A stretch of DNA of 64,000 bases from Bacteroides sp. (GCF_028690125.1 NZ_JAQVBV010000027.1:1-64000), one strand, 5' to 3'. Counted from the stretch's first letter, positions 1 to 8,987 are shown. The notes: a model not told the origin generated them from the sequence alone. Translations and numbers: made by a program.

Positions 1-309
1 ATTGTCATGATAGGAACACTACCTACCTTACGACTGGGACTGAGCTTCGCTTCATTATGGGGAGTCATCTCTTTCTCCATCTCCGGATTTTCATTTCCGG
101 TCATGGCGATGCATCCTGTTCTTCAGGCACTAAGCAACTTATTCCCACTACGTCATTACTTCCTGATTTATGTCGATCAGGCATTAAACGGATATAGCAT
201 GGCTTATTCATGGTCTAACTATATGGCATTGCTAATATTTATGATGCTTCCTTTCTTTGTGGTTCACCGACTGAAAGAAGCATTGATTTACTATAAATAT
301 ATACCCTAA
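1..309 (+). CDS. ABC-2 type transporter permease, C-terminal part (5' end outside window)
   Basis: The reading frame is open from base 1, so the gene begins upstream of the window and only about the last 102 residues are seen. The visible part has at least three hydrophobic segments (near residues 10-35, 45-58 and 70-88 of the visible part) and a short basic tail, as in the last membrane helices of ABC-2 type permeases. Its TAA stop is immediately followed by the ATG of a second ABC-2 permease, so the two are almost certainly co-translated. Such pairs usually work with HlyD-type and ATPase subunits encoded upstream; those are not visible here. The substrate cannot be told from the sequence. 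An in-frame ATG at base 7 exists but is unlikely to be the true start. Confidence 0.8.
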   Translation: MVMIGTLPTLRLGLSFASLWGVISFSISGFSFPVMAMHPVLQALSNLFPLRHYFLIYVDQALNGYSMAYSWSNYMALLIFMMLPFFVVHRLKEALIYYKYIP

Positions 310-1560
310 ATGAAAGATATAAAATTAAAAGATAAGATAGCCCAAGGCATCAATGACCTGTTTTATATCTGGAAACATGAGTTTCAGACGACTTTCCGTG
401 ACCAGGGAGTACTGATATTCTTCCTCCTAGTCCCATTGGGTTATCCTCTGGTTTATAGTTTCATTTATGACAATGAAGTGGTTCGTGAAGTTCCCGCGGT
501 TGTAGTAGACGATTCACACTCTTCTTTAAGTCGTGAATATCTCCGCAAAGTAGACGCTACACCAGATATACAAATTGTTTCATACTGTGCGGACATGGAA
601 GAAGCTAAGCAAATGCTCAAGAACAGACGTGCATATGGAATCATTTATATACCTTCTGATTTCAGTAATAACATTGCCAAAGGCGAACAAACTCAAGTCA
701 GTATTTACTGTGACATGAGCGGACTGTTATACTATAAGTCCATGCTACTCGCCAATACAGCCGTTTCATTGAACATGAACAAAGATATCAAAATAGCCCG
801 AAGCGGAAATACAACGGAACGGCAAGACGAGATTACAGCTTACCCGATTGAATACGAAGAAATCTCTATTTTCAATCCGACTACCGGCTTTGCTGCTTTT
901 TTAATCCCTGCGGTACTGGTCTTGATTATTCAGCAAACATTATTATTAGGTATCGGACTTGCTGCCGGAACTGCCCGTGAGCACAACCGCTTTAAAGACC
1001 TTGTTCCTATCAACCGACATTACAACGGAACATTACGAATTGTATTAGGAAAAGGACTCAGTTATTTCATGGTTTATATACTGGTGTCATTCTATGTTCT
1101 TTTCGTCGTCCCCCGTTTGTTCAGCCTCAACCAGATAGGACAACCAGAAGCCTTGGTGTTGTTTGTGTTCCCCTATTTAGCGGCTTGTATTTTCTTTGCA
1201 ATGACAGCGTCTATCGCCATTCGCAACCGGGAAACCTGTATGTTGATCTTCGTATTCACATCAGTACCTTTATTATTTATTTCGGGGATTTCATGGCCCG
1301 GAGCAGCCATCCCTCCTTTTTGGAAATATGTTTCTTACCTGTTTCCATCAACTTTCGGAATCAATGGTTTTGTAAAGATCAACAATATGGGAGCTACTCT
1401 TAGTGAAGTTGCCTTTGAGTATAAAGCTTTGTGGATACAGGCCGGAATCTATTTTATAACCACCTGCCTGGTATATCGGTGGCAAATCATGATGAGTCGG
1501 AAACATGCAATTGAGAGATATAGAGAATTGAAAGAAAAAAGTATCATGAAGGAAGAATAA
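310..1560 (+). CDS. ABC-2 type transporter permease (YhhJ/YbhR-like)
   Basis: The 416-residue protein has the ABC-2 permease layout. A cytosolic N-terminal tail of about 28 residues is followed by one membrane helix (about 32-52). A roughly 140-residue extracytoplasmic domain comes next, then a cluster of five or so helices between about 195 and 390, and a charged cytosolic tail. This is the form found in exporters of the HlyD/ABC-2 class (drug, peptide or lipid efflux). The ATG abuts the stop of the preceding permease, so the two form a heterodimeric permease operon. A bidirectional hairpin terminator follows the stop. Substrate unknown; confidence is high for the family and low for anything more specific. 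Confidence 0.85.
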   Translation: MKDIKLKDKIAQGINDLFYIWKHEFQTTFRDQGVLIFFLLVPLGYPLVYSFIYDNEVVREVPAVVVDDSHSSLSREYLRKVDATPDIQIVSYCADMEEAKQMLKNRRAYGIIYIPSDFSNNIAKGEQTQVSIYCDMSGLLYYKSMLLANTAVSLNMNKDIKIARSGNTTERQDEITAYPIEYEEISIFNPTTGFAAFLIPAVLVLIIQQTLLLGIGLAAGTAREHNRFKDLVPINRHYNGTLRIVLGKGLSYFMVYILVSFYVLFVVPRLFSLNQIGQPEALVLFVFPYLAACIFFAMTASIAIRNRETCMLIFVFTSVPLLFISGISWPGAAIPPFWKYVSYLFPSTFGINGFVKINNMGATLSEVAFEYKALWIQAGIYFITTCLVYRWQIMMSRKHAIERYRELKEKSIMKEE

Positions 1561-1638
1561 TTTTTCCAATCTTCATCTTTAGAGAACTACAGTCTACAAG
1601 ACCTAAAACCTGCAGACGTACAAATATATCTAGAAAAT

Positions 1639-1674
1639 AAAAATCCCTTGCTCAATCGAACAAGGGATTTTTTA
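1639..1674. terminator. bidirectional intrinsic terminator
   Basis: A stem with arms AAATCCCTTG and CAAGGGATTT encloses a 9-nt loop, with an A-run on the left and a T-run on the right. It sits between the convergent permease and outer-membrane barrel genes, so it can serve both strands. Confidence 0.85.
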
Positions 1675-1703
1675 TAAATATAGTATAATAAGTATACTAA
1701 TCA

Positions 1704-2258
1704 TTAGAACTTATAACCTACACCAATAGTAAAGTTCATATTTTTTGCAGAACCGTCAGAATCACCAAGCTTGGTCAATCCAAATTCACCAGTCAAATCA
1801 AAGAAAATCCGGTCAATTTCATAAGCAACACCTACACCCAGTCCACAATCAAATCTGTTTGCACCATTGTCTCCAAAGAAATCAGTCTTAACATCTCCAA
1901 TTTTATATTTACCGGCAACACCACAAGCAAAATACGGACCCACTTTAACTACTACATTTTGATTATCAACAACTGCAAATCTAGCTGCAGCAAATACTGG
2001 TAATTCCAAATACATAGGAGTAGCTTTTACACCACTAACTTTAGCTCCTTTAGTAGTAAACATCAAAGAAGGTTGGATAGACCACATTTCAGTGAATTGA
2101 TACTCCATACCAACACCGGCTTGGAAACCAACTTTCATATCCCAACCATCAGTAGTAAAGTTACTCATGTTCATACCAACTTTGGCATTCCAAGAAGTCT
2201 GTGAATAAGAAACGATAGAAATAAGTGCAAATAGCACGAAAATCAAACCTTTTTTCAT
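1704..2258 (-). CDS. small outer-membrane beta-barrel protein (OMP_b-brl-type)
   Basis: The 184-residue protein has an N-terminal signal peptide (MKKGLIFVLFALISIVSYSQ region, cleavage after about residue 19-20). Beta-rich repeats of alternating hydrophobic residues follow, with a terminal aromatic strand ending in GYKF, typical of 8-stranded porin-family barrels common in Bacteroidetes. Phrases such as NAKVGMNMSN and VGFQAGVGMEYQF match the first two strands of these barrels. It probably sits in the outer membrane; no transport or enzymatic role can be assigned. Its promoter appears to lie about 130 nt upstream, with a TACCTTTG -7 box on the minus strand at 2390-2397, which leaves a fairly long 5' UTR. 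Confidence 0.8.
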   Translation of the reverse strand: MKKGLIFVLFALISIVSYSQTSWNAKVGMNMSNFTTDGWDMKVGFQAGVGMEYQFTEMWSIQPSLMFTTKGAKVSGVKATPMYLELPVFAAARFAVVDNQNVVVKVGPYFACGVAGKYKIGDVKTDFFGDNGANRFDCGLGVGVAYEIDRIFFDLTGEFGLTKLGDSDGSAKNMNFTIGVGYKF

Positions 2259-2636
2259 ATCTTTCAGTTTTTCTTGCTTTCCTCTTCCCCTTGGTCAGCA
2301 TTGTTTATAAATCCATAAGTGCAGGGAAGACTTTCATTACTTTTTAAATAATGAAATGCACCTTTTATTTAATATTCGTTTTTCAGGTACAAAGGTATTT
2401 GATTTATTTTATATAAAAAAGACTTATGTAGCAGTTTTCCTGTGAAAATAAGTCATCAGTTTCCAACCCAATCATATTTACTAATGATAATAATACCACT
2501 TTCCAGACTCAATCACATTCCCCTTTAAAACATTGACACATATTCAATACATTTGCAATATTTAACCTGCTATCTATTGCTTGATTACGAATAATTCGTA
2601 GATTTGCGAAAGATTCGTAATTAAACAAATATCTCC
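2259..2636. other. divergent intergenic region (378 bp)
   Basis: This region separates the minus-strand barrel gene from the plus-strand blaI-like gene. It carries a minus-strand -7 box (TACCTTTG, 2390-2397) for the barrel gene and a plus-strand promoter with two dyads for the repressor gene (2577-2620, listed separately). I see no coding sequence in the AT-rich middle part (about 2400-2570). Confidence 0.6.
2577..2620 (+). promoter_or_regulatory. blaI-like promoter with two operator dyads
   Basis: A -33 TTG (2577-2579), 19-nt spacer and perfect -7 box TAGATTTG (2599-2606) form a Bacteroides promoter. Two related dyads flank and overlap the -7 box. The first is TTACGAATAATTCGTAG (2585-2601, perfect TACGAA/TTCGTA arms). 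The second is TTGCGAAAGATTCGTAA (2604-2620). They are offset by 19 bp, nearly two helical turns. Repressor binding here would block RNA polymerase, so autoregulation by the BlaI-like protein encoded 17 bp downstream is the obvious inference. Confidence 0.7.
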
Positions 2637-3008
2637 ATGGAAAAGTTAAGCATACAAGAAGAAGAAGTAATGATCTACATTTGGGAGTTACAAAGTTGTT
2701 TCGTAAAAGACATCGTAGCTAAGTTTTCACAGCCAGTGCCCCCTTATACAACTGTAGCATCCATCGTAAAAAACCTCGAACGCAAAGGATATGTAAAACC
2801 CAAGCGTGTAGGCAACACTTATGAATATACTCCCGCTATCCGCGAAAATGAGTATAAACGTCATTTTATGAGCGGAGTAGTGCGCAACTACTTTGAAAAC
2901 TCATATAAGGAAATGGTTTCCTTCTTTGCTAAAGACAATAAGATTTCGGCCAATGACTTAAAAGATATCATTGACCTGATAGAGAAAGGAAAAGAAGAAA
3001 ATAAATAA
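2637..3008 (+). CDS. BlaI/MecI/CopY-family transcriptional repressor
   Basis: The 123-residue protein matches the BlaI/MecI/CopY family in length (about 120-130). An N-terminal winged helix (about 1-70) has the usual pattern: LSIQEEEVMIYIWEL, then the PPYTTVASIVKNLERKGYV recognition-helix region, then a wing with VGNTYEYTP. A C-terminal helical dimerisation part (about 72-120) follows. In this family the repressor binds dyads over its own promoter and is inactivated when the partner M56 peptidase senses a signal. The partner gene starts 14 bp downstream, and two matching dyads overlap the promoter. The signal in Bacteroides is unknown; a beta-lactam role should not be assumed because no beta-lactamase gene is nearby. 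Confidence 0.9.
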   Translation: MEKLSIQEEEVMIYIWELQSCFVKDIVAKFSQPVPPYTTVASIVKNLERKGYVKPKRVGNTYEYTPAIRENEYKRHFMSGVVRNYFENSYKEMVSFFAKDNKISANDLKDIIDLIEKGKEENK

Positions 3009-3022
3009 AAATATATTTTGCC

Positions 3023-4858
3023 ATGACTCCGGAACTTACTTATTTTCTAAAGATTAACGTAGCAATTGCATTGTTCTACGCATTCTATCGGTTGTTCTTT
3101 TATAAAGACACCTTCTTCCGGTGGCGACGGACGGCTCTGCTCTGTTTCTTTGCAATATCTATCCTTTATCCTCTGCTGAATATACAAGAATGGATAAAGG
3201 CCAATGAACCTATGGTAGCAATGGCGGATCTTTATGCAACGATCATACTGCCAGAACAGACAATAGTAATGTCGCCGGAAACAAATTTCAATTGGCAAGA
3301 GCTACTTACATTAATTCTGGAATACGTTTATTGGGGAGTTCTATTACTTCTTTTACTACGTTTTCTGATTCAATTAGGCAGTATCATACGATTACATTTT
3401 CAATGTTCAAAAAGTAATATACAAGGTACAAATATCCATCTTTTAAAGAAGGAAAGTGGACCATTTTCTTTTTTTAATTGGATATTTATCTACCCACCTA
3501 CTCATACGGAATCGGAAATTAGTGAAATAATCACTCACGAGAAAACTCATGCCCGCCAATACCACTCAGCAGATGTACTTATCAGCGAAATAATATCCAT
3601 CGCTTGTTGGTTTAATCCCTTTATTTGGTTGATGAAACGCGAAGTCAGAAGCAATCTGGAATATATGGCAGACCATCAAGTATTAAAAACCGGACATGAC
3701 AGTAAATCATACCAGTACCATTTATTGGGATTGGCTCATCACAAGGCTGCAGCAAATTTATCTAATAGTTTCAATGTTTTACCACTCAAAAATCGAATCA
3801 AAATGATGAACAAAAGAAGAACAAAAGGAATAGGAAGAACAAAATATCTAATGTTTCTTCCATTAGCAATACTGTTGATGATTGTCAGCAATATTGAGGT
3901 GGTGGCACGCACTACCACAAAATTTGCAAAGGAAATGATAGATGAAGTATTTGTGCAATCTACTCCTTCTCCGGCAGAAGTAACGATTCCACAAATACAA
4001 GAATCCGAAACTCCCAAAATTGCGAAACCACAACAACAAAAGGTAGCTCAACAAACGGAAATAGCTGCTACCAAAGACACTATTCCGGAAGATGTTGTTT
4101 TCGAAGTTGTAGAACAAATGCCTCAATTTCCAGGAGGGCAAAAGGCATTTATGCAGTTTCTGGGAAGAAACATAAAATATCCTACAGTAGCTCACGCAAA
4201 AGGAACTCAAGGACGGGTAATCGTACAATTTGTTGTTGGAAAAGACGGTAGCATATCAGACATAAAAGCTATAAACAACGTAGATCCTTATCTCGACAAA
4301 GAAGCCGAAAGAATCATTTCAAGTATGCCCAAGTGGATTCCCGGTCAGCAACGTGGCAAAACGGTCAGGGTAAAATATACAGTTCCTATTATGTTCCGGC
4401 TGAGCGGTCCAACGGCAGAAACAAAATTGACTGCACTAACCGGAAATGTGAGCCCATCTCTGCCATTAGAAGAAGTGAAAAAAGCTGTTCTATCAGAAGT
4501 GGTGGTTGTAGGTTATGCCCCAACCGAAACATCCAAAGAAGAACCTGTCGCTGATACAATAGAAAAGATGCCCAAATTTCCGGGAGGCGAAGCGGCCTTA
4601 ATGCAATTCTTAGCCAAAAGTATCAAATATCCGACAATCGCGCAGAAAAATAAAGAACAAGGTAAAGTGATTTTAAGGATGACTGTCGGGAAGGATGGCA
4701 AAATATCAAATATAAACGTACAACAAAGTGTATCGCCTCATTTAGATGCAGAGGCTATCCGCGTAGTGAGTACAATGCCAGAATGGGAGCCGGGAGAAGA
4801 CAAAGGACAACCTGTCAATGTAGAATTTACATTACCCATTACATTCCGCTTGCAATAG
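3023..4858 (+). CDS. BlaR1-like M56 metallopeptidase with two TonB C-terminal domains
   Basis: The 611-residue membrane protein has several N-terminal helices (about 8-28, 36-52, 95-118 and one near 275-295). A cytosolic M56 peptidase domain carries the zinc motif HEKTH at residues 172-176. After the last helix a Pro/Gln/Thr-rich linker (about 315-355) leads to two tandem TonB-C domains (about 365-460 and 510-611). Each begins with a MPxFPGG motif and contains GKVI/GRVI, VGKDG and LDxEA signatures. In BlaR1 this part of the molecule is a penicillin-binding sensor; here it is replaced by TonB-C repeats, which in other proteins contact outer-membrane receptors. It forms an operon with the BlaI-like repressor. 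Likely role: envelope signal sensing with proteolytic derepression. What activates it is unknown. Confidence 0.85.
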   Translation: MTPELTYFLKINVAIALFYAFYRLFFYKDTFFRWRRTALLCFFAISILYPLLNIQEWIKANEPMVAMADLYATIILPEQTIVMSPETNFNWQELLTLILEYVYWGVLLLLLLRFLIQLGSIIRLHFQCSKSNIQGTNIHLLKKESGPFSFFNWIFIYPPTHTESEISEIITHEKTHARQYHSADVLISEIISIACWFNPFIWLMKREVRSNLEYMADHQVLKTGHDSKSYQYHLLGLAHHKAAANLSNSFNVLPLKNRIKMMNKRRTKGIGRTKYLMFLPLAILLMIVSNIEVVARTTTKFAKEMIDEVFVQSTPSPAEVTIPQIQESETPKIAKPQQQKVAQQTEIAATKDTIPEDVVFEVVEQMPQFPGGQKAFMQFLGRNIKYPTVAHAKGTQGRVIVQFVVGKDGSISDIKAINNVDPYLDKEAERIISSMPKWIPGQQRGKTVRVKYTVPIMFRLSGPTAETKLTALTGNVSPSLPLEEVKKAVLSEVVVVGYAPTETSKEEPVADTIEKMPKFPGGEAALMQFLAKSIKYPTIAQKNKEQGKVILRMTVGKDGKISNINVQQSVSPHLDAEAIRVVSTMPEWEPGEDKGQPVNVEFTLPITFRLQ

Positions 4859-4900
4859 GTTATAGATATAAAAATAAAACTTCTTTCAAAAAAGAACTAG

Positions 4901-4933
4901 AAAAGGACAATACTTTATATATTGTCCTTTTTT
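4901..4933 (+). terminator. intrinsic terminator of the blaI-blaR1 operon
   Basis: Arms AAAAGGACAATA and TATTGTCCTTTT around a 7-nt loop are followed by a T-run. It lies about 40 bp after the metallopeptidase stop. Confidence 0.85.
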
Positions 4934-4996
4934 CTGTTATAATGGGAAAAAGTACAAATATTTAATTATATTTGTACTACATTAAATATAATACTT

Positions 4997-6907
4997 ATGA
5001 GAAAAGTCACATGGATTATGAGTTTTCTGTTTTGTACTCTCTGTATGGTACAAGCAAAAGATAGAGTTATTGAATGTCCTCCTTTTACTGCTTGGAATTC
5101 AACCACTCTCGAAATTGAAAAGATTGTCCTTAGTGATACATCCACAACTATATATATCAAAGCATTTTATGAGCCCAAACATTGGATAAAGATTGATGCA
5201 GGAAGCATTCTCAAAGATAATAATGGAAACTTATATCCAATCCGTAAAGGAATTGGCATTACACTAGATAAAGAATTTTGGATGCCAGAATCCGGAGAAG
5301 CCGAATTTCAACTCATTTTTCCACCGCTACCTAAAAATGTCACTTTTGTCGATTTTATAGAAGGAAATGATGAAAAAGCATCTAAGATTTGGGGAATTCA
5401 GCTCAACAAAAAAGCATTTGAAAAGCAAAAATTACCACAAGAAGTTATTGTACACAAGATTAACAAAAAAGCAGCTTTACCCATTCCAAAACTATCTTAT
5501 GGAACAGCTGTATTGAAAGGAAGAATTCTGGATTATCAAAAAGATATGCCAAGCGAATGTAGAATACATGTATTCAACCCTGCTTTCAGAGAGGACAACA
5601 CAAGTTATCTTAAAATCAATGCAGATGGGACCTTCCAAACAGAAATAGGAATTCCAACAGTTACAAATGTTGCACTAACTTTCCCTTACGGCAACGTATT
5701 ATGTCTTGTAGCTCCACATGAAGAAACATATCTTACGATAAATCCTAAAGAGCTTTGCCGTCAGCAATCGCGCTTACAAAAGAAAACAAAAAGTTACGGA
5801 GCTACTGCCTATTTTAAAGGTTATCTCGCTAGTTTACAACAAGAGTTCTTAACAGTAGATTTAGATATGACACTAGGAGATCATGATTACATGGCTCACC
5901 TCAAGGCTATTGCCGGAAAAAGTGCAGAGGAATATAAAAATTATATATTGAAATCTATTCCAACAATCCGAAAAAAGATTGCACAATCTAAATATAGTGA
6001 AGCTTGCAAAGAACTATTAAACATTCAATTAGATATTATAGCAACATTCTGCATTGCTACCACAATCAGAGATTTAGAATATGCATATATAAAAATCAAT
6101 AAGCTGGATAGAGAAAAAGCTGCCGAATATTTCAAAAATAATCCGATCAATACTCCGGAAGAATATTATAATGTATTGAAGGAATTTTCATCCATCAATA
6201 CCACTAAAGCTTTATATAATGATAGGTATGCATCAATGGTGAATATTTTGGATATTATACCCGACAAGGAAAATGTCCTCAAAGAAGCATTAGGCACAGA
6301 CAAAGGTTCTTTATTTGACTATATTGAGGTTAAGAAGATTTATTCAGCTTTAAAAGATCTTACACCTTTGACAGCAGAACAGAAAGTTCAATTAGAAAAG
6401 CTTTCCTCACCTGCTTACACGGAACTACTTACTCAAACAAACAAAAAACTACTAGAAACCATAGAATTGAATAAAAAGAAGAGTGGATTCACAATCAATG
6501 AAGCTGGAGAAGTTATAAACGAAGAGTTATTTCCCTCCATCATTTCAAAATACCGGGGATATGTGTTAATGGTTGATTTTTGGACAACTTGGTGCGGTCC
6601 ATGTCTTAGAGCACACAAAGCATTGATGCCAATGAAAAAAGAACTGAAAGATAAAGATATTATCTATCTATACATTACTGGAGAAACTTCCCCCAAAGAG
6701 ATCTGGGATAAAATGATACCTGATATTCACGGAGAACATTTCAGAGTAAAAGATAATCAATGGGATTATTTAATAGAAAACTTAAATATTCGGGGAGTAC
6801 CAACATATTTAATCATTGATCGGAAAGGAAATATATCCTATAGGGAAACTGGATTATCTAAGGTAGAAGTTATCAAAGATCAATTAATGAATGCTTTGGA
6901 TAAATAA
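4997..6907 (+). CDS. secreted TlpA-family thioredoxin-like oxidoreductase with large N-terminal region
   Basis: The 636-residue protein has a signal peptide (about 1-20) and a C-terminal TlpA/AhpC-type thioredoxin domain (about 495-636). The redox motif is WCGPC, with cysteines near residues 533 and 536, and the domain has the cis-proline segment RGVPTYLIID. The N-terminal 480 residues are a beta-rich region followed by a helical region, a layout frequent in Bacteroidetes TlpA-like proteins whose first part has no assigned function. It should act in the periplasm as a thiol-disulfide reductase or isomerase, or as a reductant for a particular client. A TATATTTG -7 box at 4967-4974 gives it its own promoter, and a strong hairpin follows. 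The client protein is not indicated by its neighbours. Confidence 0.85.
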   Translation: MRKVTWIMSFLFCTLCMVQAKDRVIECPPFTAWNSTTLEIEKIVLSDTSTTIYIKAFYEPKHWIKIDAGSILKDNNGNLYPIRKGIGITLDKEFWMPESGEAEFQLIFPPLPKNVTFVDFIEGNDEKASKIWGIQLNKKAFEKQKLPQEVIVHKINKKAALPIPKLSYGTAVLKGRILDYQKDMPSECRIHVFNPAFREDNTSYLKINADGTFQTEIGIPTVTNVALTFPYGNVLCLVAPHEETYLTINPKELCRQQSRLQKKTKSYGATAYFKGYLASLQQEFLTVDLDMTLGDHDYMAHLKAIAGKSAEEYKNYILKSIPTIRKKIAQSKYSEACKELLNIQLDIIATFCIATTIRDLEYAYIKINKLDREKAAEYFKNNPINTPEEYYNVLKEFSSINTTKALYNDRYASMVNILDIIPDKENVLKEALGTDKGSLFDYIEVKKIYSALKDLTPLTAEQKVQLEKLSSPAYTELLTQTNKKLLETIELNKKKSGFTINEAGEVINEELFPSIISKYRGYVLMVDFWTTWCGPCLRAHKALMPMKKELKDKDIIYLYITGETSPKEIWDKMIPDIHGEHFRVKDNQWDYLIENLNIRGVPTYLIIDRKGNISYRETGLSKVEVIKDQLMNALDK

Positions 6908-6925
6908 AAGCTAAAATAATAATAA

Positions 6926-6980
6926 GAAATAAGCTGCATTAAAAGAGAAAATTGTTATCTCTTTTAATACAGCTTATTTC
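6926..6980. terminator. long-stem intrinsic terminator
   Basis: Two stacked stems (GAAATAAGCTG with CAGCTTATTTC, and ATTAAAAGAGA with TCTCTTTTAAT) form a nearly perfect 22-bp hairpin. It lies between the convergent tlpA-like gene and mrp. Confidence 0.85.
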
Positions 6981-7020
6981 TATTATGAGAGATCCCTCAA
7001 AGAGATTCGTAATAGAATAA

Positions 7021-8121
7021 CTATTTTTTCATTTCTACCACTTGAGTTGGTGCCATCTCTACATTCCGACGGTCGACTTGCCTAACAACACTTGCAGCTA
7101 ATGACAAGAAAGCACGACCTGTTACTGTATTTTCATCTAACGCAACCGGTGTACCATTATCCCCACCTTCACAAATACTCTGCACAATAGGAATCTGTCC
7201 AAGCAAAGGTACATTCATTTCCTCAGCCAGTTTCTTAGCTCCCTCTTTGCCAAAAAGATAATATTTATTTTCGGGAAGTTCAGCAGGTGTAAACCAGGCC
7301 ATATTTTCTACCAAACCGAGAATAGGAACATTTACCTTGTCATTCGTAAACATATTAATTCCTTTACGAGCATCAGCCAAAGCAACCGCTTGTGGAGTAC
7401 TGACAACGATTGCACCCGTCATTGCTAATGTCTGAACAACAGTCAGGTGGATATCACTAGTTCCGGGAGGAAGATCAATCAAGAAATAATCCAAATCTCC
7501 CCAGACAGCATCACCAATCAATTGCTTCAAAGCATTGCTTGCCATACCTCCACGCCAAAGTGTAGCCTGATCGGGATCAACAAAGAAACCGATAGATAAA
7601 AGCTTTACCCCGTACTTCTCAACCGGAATAATCATGTCGCGACCATCCACACGTTCTGCATACGGACGAGCATCTTCTACCTGAAACATTTTTGGCATAG
7701 AAGGACCAAAGATATCTGCATCAAGCAATCCCACTTTATAGCCTAGTTTAGCCAATGCAACAGCAAGATTAGCCGACACAGTAGATTTTCCTACTCCGCC
7801 TTTACCGGAAGAAACGCCTATGATATTCTTTACTTGCGGAAGCAATTTTCCAACTTCAGGACGAGATGTCTGTTTGCTCTCAGTGGTGATTGTTACCTGT
7901 ACATCTGGAGATACGTATGTATGAATAGCTGTCTCAGCAGCTTTCAACATCGATTTCATAAAAGGATCAGTCGGTTTCTCAAAAATCAAAGAGAAACTAA
8001 CTGCCATACCATCAATGCGAAGGTTGTCTGCAACCATCTCCGCTTCCACCAAATTCTTTCCCGATCCGGGATAACGCACTGTTGCCAGCGCATCTAATAT
8101 TAATTTTGGATAGAGTGTCAT
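7021..8121 (-). CDS. mrp: Mrp/ApbC-type P-loop ATPase, Fe-S cluster carrier
   Basis: The 366-residue protein has an N-terminal DUF59-like domain (about 1-85) and a MinD/Mrp ATPase domain. The deviant Walker A GKGGVGKST lies at 106-114, with LLDADIFGPSMP and DLPPGTSD motifs downstream. Mrp/ApbC/Nbp35 proteins carry and deliver Fe-S clusters in the cytosol. Oddly, the segment that in most Mrp proteins holds a CxxC pair reads VENMAWFTPAELPEN here, and I see no CxxC in the C-terminal half, so cluster binding may use other ligands or may not occur. It starts at an ATG 13 bp after trmB and probably forms an operon with it. Confidence 0.9.
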   Translation of the reverse strand: MTLYPKLILDALATVRYPGSGKNLVEAEMVADNLRIDGMAVSFSLIFEKPTDPFMKSMLKAAETAIHTYVSPDVQVTITTESKQTSRPEVGKLLPQVKNIIGVSSGKGGVGKSTVSANLAVALAKLGYKVGLLDADIFGPSMPKMFQVEDARPYAERVDGRDMIIPVEKYGVKLLSIGFFVDPDQATLWRGGMASNALKQLIGDAVWGDLDYFLIDLPPGTSDIHLTVVQTLAMTGAIVVSTPQAVALADARKGINMFTNDKVNVPILGLVENMAWFTPAELPENKYYLFGKEGAKKLAEEMNVPLLGQIPIVQSICEGGDNGTPVALDENTVTGRAFLSLAASVVRQVDRRNVEMAPTQVVEMKK

Positions 8122-8134
8122 AATTTATAGTTTT

Positions 8135-8893
8135 TTATTTCGAAGTCTGCAATCCGCTCCGCTTGCTACGATTATAGCTACGGTACGAATCAAGTTCTAT
8201 TTCCACATCCGGTTCCTTTAACTGACCGTCATGCGGAAGCCGGAACTTGATATACTTGATACTTAAACCACGATCAAGCCATTGTTGTTCATAATAAGTC
8301 TTGATACCTAGAATGTCATCAACCAGGTTTGAATGATATAAATCTTCTGTTATAAAATCAATGGGAAATTGATTGGTTTCAATCATATACTTGGTATAAC
8401 TAAACATGAAGTTACTGTCCGTCTTGAGATGAACAATTCCATTCGATTGCAAAAATTTGCGATACCGTTCCATAAAATAAGTGGAAGTCAGCCTTTTGGT
8501 TACTTTCTTCATTTGAGGATCAGAAAAAGTAAGCCAGATTTCACTCACTTCACCTTCGGCAAAAAAGCGTTCAATAACCTCAATATTAGTACGCAAAAAA
8601 GCTACATTCTTCATTCCCGACTTTAATGCCTCCGTCGCTCCTGTCCACATACGAGCACCTTTGATATCAACTGCTATGAAGTTTTTTCCCGGGAACATTT
8701 TACCTAGTCCGACAGTATACTCACCTCGTCCACAACCAAGTTCAAGTACTATTGGATGATCATTCTTAAAAAACTCCTGATGCCATTTTCCCTTCATGTC
8801 AAAAGGCACATTATCTACTGCTGAATAAGGATATTCAAACACGTGCGGATAACTTGCCATATCGGCAAACTTCTCTAATTTATTCTTTCCCAT
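8135..8893 (-). CDS. trmB: tRNA (guanine-N7-)-methyltransferase
   Basis: The 252-residue protein has a class I SAM-methyltransferase fold. The SAM motif is ELGCGRGEYT (about 51-60), followed by FIAVDIKGAR and the TrmB signature TFSDPQMKKVTKRLT, which corresponds to the FPDPWPKKRHNKRR segment of E. coli TrmB. TrmB methylates G46 in the tRNA variable loop. The family is normally 210-250 residues, so this is full length. The Bacteroidetes form has FSDPQMKK in place of FPDPWPKK. It is followed by mrp after 13 bp. The start ATG at 8893 is supported by N-terminal residues GKNKLEKFADM, which precede the conserved region at a normal distance. Confidence 0.92.
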   Translation of the reverse strand: MGKNKLEKFADMASYPHVFEYPYSAVDNVPFDMKGKWHQEFFKNDHPIVLELGCGRGEYTVGLGKMFPGKNFIAVDIKGARMWTGATEALKSGMKNVAFLRTNIEVIERFFAEGEVSEIWLTFSDPQMKKVTKRLTSTYFMERYRKFLQSNGIVHLKTDSNFMFSYTKYMIETNQFPIDFITEDLYHSNLVDDILGIKTYYEQQWLDRGLSIKYIKFRLPHDGQLKEPDVEIELDSYRSYNRSKRSGLQTSK

Positions 8894-8987
8894 CTCATTT
8901 CACTGATTAGAGCACAAAGTTACTTACTTTTGATGTAAACGGCAAAAACTATTCTGAATTTGTTAAAAACCACAGGTGAAGGAGATA

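Noticed and set aside
2637..4858. Beta-lactam resistance operon
   Set aside because: The regulators resemble BlaI/BlaR1, but there is no penicillin-binding sensor domain and no beta-lactamase gene nearby.
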